Of a stretch of 64,000 nt of DNA, positions 37,067 through 64,000 are shown piece by piece. Positions within the stretch are counted from its first letter, which is position 1; every line of letters begins with the position of its first letter. The notes below the pieces were generated by a model, which was not told where the DNA came from, ran no database searches, and was given only the letters and a program-made list of their open reading frames with translations. Position numbers and translations under genes: made by a program. Source of the stretch: Echiichthys vipera (Eukaryota > Chordata > Actinopteri > Perciformes > Trachinidae); NCBI GenBank assembly GCA_963691815.1, contig OY829662.1, positions 15,628,411-15,692,410 on the forward strand, read 5' to 3'.

Positions 37067-39433
37067 TAGTAAGCCCGATCAGTAATCCACCCGTACATAC
37101 ACCTAAGAAGGATATTGTCTCCTTAAATCTTTGTTTACTGCTTGAAAAAGGAGTTCTCTCACTCTCTTGGAGGAAGACCAAGAGAGTACCAAAGTTCATT
37201 AATTGAATCAAAGAACAGTCCGTAACTCTTCCTCTGGGAAAGATAACTTACATTATTAAAGGTAGACAATCACTCTTTGAAAACATGTCGGGCTCTTTTA
37301 TACAATAAATAGAGAATTTCAATCAAAGTAATGTAATGAATGTGTAGGCGAGGTATAAACGTAAGTGGTCCTTTGTTGCTTAGATTTGAACTCCTTTAAT
37401 ACATATTCTGTTTCATGTGAACTATGTCTTTCAGCCTGACACAATGTACAAATATTGAAATTATGGAATTAATATAAAATAGAAATTATATGAGTCATTT
37501 TTTATTGATTTTATTTAATTATTATTATTATTTTTATTATTATTATTATTATTATCCTTATTTGTTTAACTTATTGTGATGTTTGTTGTTGTTGTTGTTG
37601 TTATTCGGTATTTGTTGTTGGAAAGAATGTAGTTTTGAAAGAATTAGTAAAATGTTGATGTTTAAAAGAACAACAATTATAACGTGATAAATAAAATAAA
37701 ATCTTCTTTGTCCTTCTTTTATGACTCTAATCCATGTAAAAATGAAACAAACGTTTATTTTGTTGATTTGCCATTTTCTGTTTCACAAAGGAGAGAAGTG
37801 AAGACATTTTTCCAATTTCACATCTGCCTGTCTCTGCCCATGAAGCCAAATATCAACCAGGGAGGGGGTTGCTGCTTAAAGGGGCCTGCCGCCCACTGAT
37901 GAAAATGTGATGCTTAAAAAGAGAGCTAATCGCCTCTGTTGGGAGTTGTTAAATTGCGTTTTGTGATGTCTGAATGACTCAATATTGAATTAATTATTAT
38001 TTATTAGCTATACAGGATTTATTCTGTGTGATTGATGAAGCGTATTACTGAGTCTGTGGCAGTGTTGCATTACTTCTGGTTCAGGTGAAGCTGAATGCAG
38101 GCTTGATGATATTATTAAAATACATTTGATTGGTGGCTCTTATCACAAGCTCTTTAGCTTCACATGTGCAGAATGGCACCAATGTGGCAGGAACAAGCTC
38201 CAGCAGAATGGCTGCGAGGAGACAGAAGTGTAAACAGACTCAAAACTGACCTCAAGCTGTGCTGCAGGAACGGACATGCGGCAGTGATTAATCTGAGGGC
38301 CATTCATTTATTTATTTATTTAAAGTTTCATTAAAATATTCACAAATCAGTTGCAAAAGTTGGTTGTTTATTCAAGAATGTAATTCAATTCGACATAACT
38401 AAAGCATTCATTATTATGCAATTGTCCTACTAATCTTGTAAATTGTGAGATTTTATTCTATTAGACCGCATAGTGCTGCCGAAAAGCTTAAAGGTTTCCT
38501 TCCATCTCTGTCTTTTATCCTGCAGCAACTACTGGAAGATTGAGCTCTTAAATCTTTAATCACCTGTGGTGCAGTAGGCTGAGAAACAATCGCTTGTTTT
38601 GCAACAGCAGCACCCACCAAAATAAAAGAGGTCTAATGCATCACTTACACTCTTATGGACTCACACAGAATATAGATATTGAATTCTCGCCAGAAGACGA
38701 TTATTTAAAGTGCAGCTTGTATGTCAATATTACCATAATATTCAGCTGACCTATTAAAGGAATGCTTATGATCATCAGGTTGTTGCTCATTAGTAGATCT
38801 GCCATGACAACTGTAAGAGCCTTAAATTAGGTCAGTGAAGTAGAAGGTGAGCCCTGTTAGCTTTGGTTCCTGTAAAATAAAAACAAATACCACTGCATGC
38901 ACATCAACGACCTCTGAGGTCCAACATCGAGGTTTAATCTTTGGAGCTGGAGGAATTTTCTAAAGGCACAGTTAATCCACCAGCAACCAAATTACATCAC
39001 CATATGCTCTAATAGTGGAGTCAGATATTTCAGCCTCACATTTCTAGTGAAATAATGCTCAACTTCTGACTCTGCAGTAGTAGTGATCTTACTTTTTCTA
39101 TACAAGGTTACAGAAAAAGATGAAATGTTTATTCATTTTGAGTGCCTTGTTTCACCCCACTATTCTCATGAGTAATCATGAGAATTCACACAAAGTGCAC
39201 GTGAATGTTTATTCTTTGCCTTTTACTTGCATACTATAAAGCGAAAATGTGTTTTTTAGAAACAAAGATTATGTAGAATGAAACTTTGGCCATATTAAAC
39301 TCCATAACCCCATGTAAGACGTGGGGAATATAAATTAAAAACAGTAAAAGAGGTCTTGTCTTGTAAATGTCATCTCGTATAACTACCTACATCCTCCCGC
39401 CGAAGCTTTTTCCCAGATCTTCCGCAGGATTTA
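37067..39433. other. Gene-free stretch
   Basis: AT-rich, with trinucleotide repeats at 37517-37603. No exon chain, RNA gene or mobile-element end was identified. Confidence 0.5.
37517..37603. repeat. (ATT)n and (GTT)n microsatellites
   Basis: An ATT tract at 37517-37556 and a GTT tract at 37583-37603, separated by unique sequence. Confidence 0.92.
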
Positions 39434-40442
39434 CAACCCTGTTGGTGACGCTGCGTAAAATAGAAATAAAAACAGAATGCAATGATTTGCAAATCATTGA
39501 AACCCCTTCTCCATTGTTATTAGAAATAACACAAAGACAACATGTCAAATGTTAAAACTGGAAAATTCAATTGTTTTTGAAAATGATATCCTCAGTTTGA
39601 ATTTGATGCCAGCAACGTGTTTCAGAACAGTTAGGACAGGGTCATGTTTACCACTTTGTTGCCTCTGCCACTTCTTTGAACATCACTCTGTATGCATTTG
39701 GGAACTGAGGAGACCAACTGAAGTCATTTTGAAAGTGGAATGATTTCCCATTCTTGCTCGATGAAGGATTTCATCTGCTCAACAGTTCAGGGCCTCCTTT
39801 ATAATAATTTACATTCCATAACATTTTCTGTAGGTGACAAGTAGAGACTGCAGGCAGGCAAGTTAAGCACCTGGACACTTACTATGGAGCCGTGCTGCTG
39901 CATTTTCTTGTTGATGTAGGAAAGGCCTTCCCTTCTGGCCTATATTGCTCCAAAACCTGCATATATTGTTCAGCATTATTGGTGCCTTCAGAAATGTACA
40001 GGTTACCCATATTATGTGCACTAATGCACCCCCATACTATCAGAGCTGCTGGCTTTTGTGTGCTGATAACAAGCCGGATGGTCCCTCTCCTCTTCAGCAT
40101 GGAGGATGCAGTGTCCATGATTTCCAAAATAAATTCAGGTCTCATCAGACCACAGGACAGTTTTCCACTTTGCCTCAGTTCATCTTAAATGAGCTTGGGC
40201 CTAAAGATCACAGACATCCAATATTGGTTTTCAGCCTTGTCCCTGGCTTACAGAGGTTTCTTCAGATTCTCTGAATCTTTTAATGATGTTATGCACTGTA
40301 GATGATGAAATCCCTAAATAATTTCCATTTTATGTTGAGAAACATTATTCGTAAATTGTTGCACTATTTGCGTAGTCTTTGACGGAGCGGTGAACCCCTT
40401 ACATTTTACACAGCGTCCCACCTTTTTTTAGAAATGAGGTTG
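39434..40442 (-). mobile_element. Tc1/mariner-like DNA transposon, decayed copy
   Basis: About 1.0 kb bounded by TA at 39432-39433 and 40443-40444, with inverted ends (CAACCCTG... and ...GAGGTTG) and shared inner blocks GACGCTGCGTAAAAT and ATTTTACACAGCGTC. The minus strand encodes a Tc1-type transposase fragment. A related decayed copy lies at 25695-26716. Confidence 0.7.
39882..40145 (-). pseudogene. Tc1-like transposase fragment
   Basis: The minus-strand frame includes PAALIVWGCISAHNMGNLYI and then SEGTNNAEQYMQVLEQ, matching the VWGCISxxGxGxLxxxxGTxNAExYxxVLE block of Tc1 transposases around the second catalytic aspartate region. The frame degenerates straight afterwards (YRPEGKAF), so it is non-functional. 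Confidence 0.75.
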
Positions 40443-40444
40443 TA

Positions 40445-42282
40445 TGTTCCAAACCACTGAAGCAGCTCGGGTCTAATCCCTGTTGTTAGGTGATGAGCGA
40501 TAATAGATGTTACAGGTTGACTAAACATTGACAGCTGAGGTGAAATTACCCCGTCTCTGTTGTTTTAAAAGCATAAATCTTTAATGACGCTGCTGTACCT
40601 CTGTGTGGATTTAGACCTTCAAGCATATTGTTCTTCTGTCCACACCCCAGTCATGATGTTACAGCAGGTGTTGTCGCAGCTGATTAGGGTGTACCCATGG
40701 CAAGTACTAAAACAGCTGTTTTATTCTCAGTGATATGTTATTCAGTGTGGATTTCCTCTTTAATGTCCCCACCAGTGTGCCAGGATGCAATGTTTTCTCC
40801 CAGCTGTAGGCAGGCGCAGGATGTTGGCTGGGTCCAGTAGTCTCATGGAAACGCTGACCTTTAAAGCATCTTTGAAGCTAAAGGCTTTGCATACAAATGA
40901 TGATCTGATTCCTCAGTCAGTTGAACAGTCAGTCAATGCTGCAGCACGCCTCTGCCAGATGCTCCCTTAGCCTAGCAAATCTTCATCAGTGATTTCTAAT
41001 TTTCATTGGCAATATAGCAGACTAATTCAGTTTAAACCTTGTGTTCACTTTAATTGTCTTTCTCTTTACTTGTCTGCTGTTGTGAGTAAGGTGAGTATGA
41101 ACGTGGGGCACATGCCAATTTGGGGTTATTCAATTAGTCATTATAAACAGTACGGTTTTGAAGCCGCTGCAATTTAATCAGGTATGCAAATGCATGGCCT
41201 ATATTGAAAATATAATAATGCAGAGAGGAGAGTAGACGCTGGTCTATGCTACTTTCCTAGGAAATAATGCGACAGTGCCACCTACTGAGAAAATTCTGCA
41301 TCTGCCATCTGATCTGTTTTTTGTTCACAGGTGTAGCAATGAATTCTGGGCCCCCTGAAAGAAATGTGATCTGTTCCTTTTTTTATTAACTAAAGGTACT
41401 GCAGTTATGTCTTTAGCAGTTGGGTGCACTACGATGACAACCTTTCGCTGAAAAAATTTCAGCCTTAAGAAAAGGATTACTGCGATGCAATTTAATTAAC
41501 CTCATTGACAAAACACTGATAAATTAAAATGCATGAGTTATTATATGTGCACTTTCCTCTGCTGCCTGATTCCCAAGCAACACCCAGAGGATTTTTAAAT
41601 GATTTTTTTAACACTTAAACACTAAAATAGAACTATTGATTTTGTTATGGTGCCAAGTAGCACCCAGCTCACTGATGATATTTTGAAATTCAGCTGTGAA
41701 ATGTGTTGAGCTGTGAGAAAAGTTTGGGATAGGGGTCGGTGCAATAAACCCTCAATCATTACAACTTTTGCCATTAAACAGAAAGTGTAACATTATAAAT
41801 GGATAGAAAGGGTGACTGTGGATGGATTGTCTTGTGACAAGAGAGCAAACATTGTGGTTTCCTTTTTACAAGCTCAGTCTGCATTTGTGAACTACACAAT
41901 TGTGTAACAAACTAGAAATAAGAGAAATCCATCAAATCTGTTATAAGGGGAGGATTGGGAAAATACACATTCTGAATATGAAATTCATTCTTCATTAGTG
42001 TGAAAGCAGAATTTACAGTAAACCTCATTTGACCTGAAAAGCCTCAAATCTCCCTTCATATCATATTGAGCATATTTTCATCCCAGGGAAACCACAAATT
42101 CAAGCTGCAACAGTTTCTAGCTTCAGTTTAAGTATTGACTAAACTGTCATGGTTCAGAAAATGTATTGACCGAGTAGTTTTGGGAGACAAAACTCTAAAA
42201 CTCTACTTTATAAACCTCAAATTTCATAACATCGATCAAGAAATTGTAAAGAAAAAAAAAACATTACAGGACCAACAGACAC
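40445..42282. other. Gene-free stretch downstream of TRIP10
   Basis: Sequence between the Tc1-like element and the presumed TRIP10 3' end. No gene was recognised, only short open frames. Confidence 0.5.
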
Positions 42283-43648
42283 CATGTTTATTTCAAATAT
42301 TTATTTTCCAAGTCCAACTTTGAAGTGCTCTTTACATTTATTAAAAAAAACAAAATGTCTTATTATGCAAAAAATGGTATATACACACACACAATGCTTT
42401 TAACCAGAAAGGCACCATAACAACGTAAAAAAACAGGACATGGAGCGACTTGAGAAGTTGTGAAGTAATTCCAAAAAACATCAGCGACATAGTCAAAGAC
42501 GTTTAAATTTCTCTCACAATGTAACAACCTTTATTTGAATGGTTAAAAAAGGCTAATAAGACAATAGTGGTGTTGTGATAGCTAATATATATATATATTA
42601 TTTGTTACATAAATACAATAGTCATAATGTAGCACATTTTAAGTGTGCATTATGTACTCCCTTTTGTGGCTACAGACGGTCCACTACATGTGCAAGGGGA
42701 ACAATGTGAGAACATCCTTAGTACAAAGTACAACTTCTGTCAAACTTGAAAAATGTATTCATAGAACATACACATTTGTAATAAATAAGTTTTAGTAAAA
42801 CGTTCAGGTTTTATGTATAAGAAAACAGCTACATCCTTGTTACTGCTATAGATTCAAAATTGACTTAAAAAGGTGATATGGCTGTGATTGTCTGAGCATT
42901 AAGAGTATTTGTATGCTTGTGATTCACCATGATGGCAGGGCATTTGGTCTCTCACATACACTGCTAAAAACCAAAAGTGAAGCACGTTTCTCCAAACCTC
43001 ACTCATTCCCTGGGGACACTCAGGATCCTAAGTCCAACCATGAGCAAAGTGACGGTGCCATACATCTTCACGAGTGCTGGTAAAGCTAGAAAGTGGCACT
43101 TGTGAGACGAATGAGAACTACCGGTCAGTTTTGAACTGGAAAAAAGGTAAACAGGCGAGGTAACTTCCTCCTAGGTTTTACTGGTATAAACACTCAGTGT
43201 AAAGATGGCAGCAGCACTCACCTTCCTCCTCTACTTCTTCTTCCTCTCACATTCAGAAGCTAATGCCCCATTAGGCTGTTGAATGAGGCGTGCACTTGTA
43301 CCTTAGATCCATGCAACATTTTCTAACCAAAACCAAAAAATTATTGTGACATGATATCAAAAAGTTAAATAACCTTGTGGTTTAGGTGGCTTGGTCAACT
43401 GGGATTACAATATTGTAATCTTACTTATGTAAGCCATAAGGAACCTAGTGTCACCACCATTCTTCTGCCCATTTGGGGCACCTCTCTCAAGAAAAATCAA
43501 AGCACCTTATTTGGATCTCCTTCTGGATTCACCAACGGTCCCGCCCACAGTGCTGTAGGCTTTCTTTATGAGGTCCCATGGGAAGAACTGCATACAGTTT
43601 GGAGTTTGAAGTGATCATTTTCTTTTTCTCTTGTTCCTCATATGTCTG
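42283..43648 (-). other. trip10: TRIP10 3' untranslated region with poly(A) signals (inferred)
   Basis: No coding potential follows the TRIP10 stop. On the minus strand AATAAA hexamers occur at 42530-42535, 42300-42305 and 42287-42292, giving a 3' UTR of roughly 1.1-1.4 kb. A short (AT)n tract lies at 42583-42599. Which signal is used cannot be told from sequence. Confidence 0.5.
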
Positions 43649-61995
<18,347 letters not shown>

Positions 61996-62320
61996 GTTCA
62001 GCTTGTCGGCCAAGCTGTCTCCCGAATACAAAGAACTTCTCCAAAGTTATCCCAGAGGCAGAGGACGGCCCTGCTGTGGCAACTGCAATCCCGAGATGAT
62101 AAATCAGTCGTAACCACTCCGCACTGCGCGTTTGATTCCTTCAATAAATACTGTAAAGCAGCATCATAATTAGCTAATTAACTCGGGCTTGCAGGCGTTA
62201 GTCTAGTTTGTCCAAATATTTTTTTCATAGCGAAGGAAAAGAGGGATAAACTAGCTTTCATATCCGCGTCACTCCCAAATCCTAAGTCTTAAAGGGGCAG
62301 TGTACTGAACCACAAGCAAC
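61996..62320 (-). promoter_or_regulatory. trip10: TRIP10 5' UTR and promoter region (inferred)
   Basis: The stretch around and upstream of the TRIP10 start codon has more CpG dinucleotides than the surrounding introns, as expected near a transcription start. About 100 bases upstream of the ATG contain no upstream ATG on the minus strand. No clear TATA box was found at a convincing distance. The exact start site is unknown. Confidence 0.5.
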
Positions 62321-62618
62321 ACTGGACATGGGGGCTGTGCTGCATCCTGACAGTGTTGTTTCCAATGAGATGTTTTAGTATAACCTGGTTTATAAGTGTC
62401 TCTGTGCTGCCCAGACACATCATCCTAAAAGTCATCATCAATCACCACTTCATCCTTGCAGCCTCAAAAAGTGATGCTGGCAGAATTATACAAGCCTTGA
62501 AGAGCAACAGGCGCTTCTTCAATCATTCAGTAATTCTCTGAAATAAAGACACTGGCAAAATAATCTTTGCAAAATCAGTCACAACTGTACTAGCTGTACA
62601 ATTATATAAAATACATGT

Positions 62619-63031
62619 TTTAATGTGATAAACAAGATGATTACACTACAAAAATCAGGCATTGACAATAATCATAGCATTGTGAAAGCAACAAGAATGT
62701 GAAACCATAAAGATACTCATTGTAAAAGACACAGTAAGTCATTATGTTTCTAATACACACACACAACATATTGACACAGGTTATTGTGTGACTTTATGAA
62801 GAATTCAAAAACATCTAAAAAGCTAGATTATATGACAGCTGCACAATTAAAATACAAATGTTACAATACACCTACTTTGTCAGCAGCACTTCTTTGTAAA
62901 CAAGTGCTCCTCATTAGTAATTTTCACATGTATTCCCTGGTGTAAACTAGAATCGTACCACATCAAAGTTAAAATGTAAATACAAGAAAAACTACATATC
63001 CATCTCACCTATTCAGCAAGTAATATATATC
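62619..63031 (-). other. ICAM-like gene 3' UTR with ATTAAA signal (inferred)
   Basis: After the TAG stop there is AT-rich non-coding sequence. An ATTAAA hexamer on the minus strand lies at 62619-62624, giving a 3' UTR of about 0.4 kb. This leaves only about 0.5 kb to the presumed TRIP10 transcription start. Confidence 0.4.
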
Positions 63032-63231
63032 CTATGATTGCACCCCGTTAGACAGAGGAGCCATAGGGATACCTGAACCATCATTGGCTTCAGTTTTGTC
63101 AGGAACAAAACTATATTTTCGATATTTTTTCCTGCGGTTGTTGACAAAGAGGATGATGACGATGATGAGGGCGACGATCAATATAAGAAGCAACAACCAA
63201 ATGACTGTTGGGGGGACTGCACTTCTTTTTT
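63032..63231 (-). CDS. ICAM-like receptor, transmembrane and cytoplasmic tail exon
   Basis: Encodes EKRSAVPPTV, then a roughly 22-residue Leu/Ile/Val transmembrane helix, then NNRRKKYRKYSFVPDKTEAN and DGSGIPMAPLSNGVQS with a TAG stop at 63032-63034. The stop-transfer cluster RRKKYRK fixes the orientation as type I (Ig domains outside). Confidence 0.87.
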
Positions 63232-64000
63232 CTGTAAGACAAACAAGATAAAACAACGTAAATTGAAAGTGTACTTTTCACTTTTTGATGCCATGAATAG
63301 GGTCTTGTCTGCAACCTATGTATAGCAACATCAGTTACAACTTCAATGTATACATTTCCATGAGTGCTCTGCACATAGTCAATAATGATACCTTGAATCG
63401 CCAGTGTGACAGATCTTGTCACACTCCCAACTTTATTCGTGGCAACACAGATGTAAACACCAGCATTGGTAGACGTGGCTCCTGTGACGCTGATGCTCTT
63501 CTGGCTCCCCCTGTTGGTCTCCTTCAAGTTCACTGCAGTGGGGTAGCCACTCCAATGGATCGAAGGGAGAGGGTTGCCATCAGCAGGGCAGTCCAAAGTC
63601 ACATTTCCACCCGGGTTCACCTGCTTATTTTCAGTTTCCACCTTGAACACAGGGGCATCTTTGTAGAGAAGGGTGAGGATTGAGAAGAAGAATATTCATA
63701 ATCCTAAATCACTTAGATTCACTGTAAACAAAACAGCATAAAAAAGATTATTTTGGTGATTCCAAACAATACAACTTACACAAAACATTAAGATAAAGCG
63801 TGTGACTGGCTGTTCCATGTTTGTTGGTTGCTCTAACTAAGTAATCTCCACTATCATACTTTGTCCAGCGCTGTGGGGAAACCTCTTTATCATCTTTATA
63901 CCAGGTGACGGTTGGTTCAGGTAATCCCTCTGGTTTACAGTGCAGATTACCATTCTCTTGCACCTCATAGCGATCACCACAAGCAAATGAAGGGCCATCT
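63032..64000 (-). CDS. ICAM-like Ig-superfamily cell adhesion receptor, C-terminal part (gene continues past the window edge)
   Basis: Three exons on the minus strand: 63780 to the window edge, 63392-63658, and 63032-63231, with consistent phases. The first begins DGPSFACGDRYEVQENGNLH and ends YLNVL. The second is a full Ig-like exon (DCPADGNPLPSIHW ... AGVYICVATNKVG) with an N-glycosylation site NVT. The third holds a transmembrane helix and a tail with RRKKYRKY and GIPMAPLSNG. The DGP domain start, YLxRAxNxxG strand, LNVL domain end and KKYRKY...GxPMxP tail are all reminiscent of ICAM-1-type proteins. ICAMs are surface receptors for leukocyte integrins whose basic juxtamembrane tail contacts ERM proteins. 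The exact fish name is uncertain. VCAM-like is the main alternative. Confidence 0.8.
63392..63658 (-). CDS. ICAM-like receptor, membrane-proximal Ig exon
   Basis: A 267-bp exon starting APVFKVETENKQVNPGGNVT and ending SVTRSVTLAIQ. It has the canonical Ig cysteines (TLDC and YIC), the core IHW tryptophan, the DxGxYxC-like NAGVYIC and one NVT glycosylation sequon. Its phase joins the next exon as GAA (Glu). Confidence 0.85.
63780..64000 (-). CDS. ICAM-like receptor, membrane-distal Ig exon (partial)
   Basis: Open from the window edge to the donor at 63779. It shows LHCKPEGLPEPTVTWYKDDK and then YDSGDYLVRATNKHGTASHT. The B-strand Cys (LHC) and core Trp (VTW) are present, but the F-strand position usually occupied by Cys in YxC is valine (DYLVRA). 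Phase 1 at the donor makes a tyrosine with the next exon. Confidence 0.82.

Overview
The window looks like a piece of a teleost fish nuclear genome. It is AT-rich, has large introns with GT-AG boundaries, long (CA/TG)n and (GA)n microsatellites, and many dispersed elements of kinds typical of fish: a tRNA-derived SINE, Tc1/mariner, hAT, PIF/Harbinger and TTAA-flanked MITEs. There is no prokaryotic gene organisation, and nearly all short open frames are chance or repeat-derived.

The right third carries the real genes, both on the minus strand. The first is a complete TRIP10 (CIP4) orthologue, positions 43649-61995. I assembled 15 coding exons by splice sites and phase. They sum to 1761 bp (586 codons plus stop) and give, in order, an F-BAR domain, a cassette exon ending in a basic segment, an HR1 domain and a C-terminal SH3 domain. 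Upstream of it in the same orientation is the 3' end of an ICAM-like immunoglobulin-superfamily adhesion receptor (63032 to the window edge): two Ig-like exons, then a transmembrane helix with a short basic cytoplasmic tail. The ICAM-like stop codon lies only about 1.0 kb from the TRIP10 start codon. TRIP10 links Cdc42/Rho signalling and membrane curvature to actin assembly. The ICAM-like gene is a cell-surface adhesion molecule. They are neighbours, not an operon.

The left 42 kb has no recognisable protein-coding gene. It holds microsatellites, dispersed repeats and some candidate regulatory stretches. Notable items are a CpG-rich promoter-like cluster with E-box, X-box and ETS-like motifs (31220-31650), two strong hairpins (4534-4620 and 30160-30212), two decayed Tc1-like elements (one with a SINE inserted in it), and a 2.84 kb CACTG-ended DNA transposon (34227-37066). 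That transposon carries broken, still intron-containing exons of a multicopy fish protein family on its minus strand.

TRIP10 introns hold several mobile elements, two of them nested pairs: a Harbinger-like MITE inside a hAT-like MITE (intron 1), and a Harbinger element with a transposase remnant inside a TTAA-type MITE (intron 14). I see no wholly new biological system. The least ordinary items are the transposon carrying pseudo-exons, the CA-repeat-flanked cassette exon, the ICAM-like Ig exon lacking its F-strand cysteine, and the promoter-like cluster with no assigned gene.
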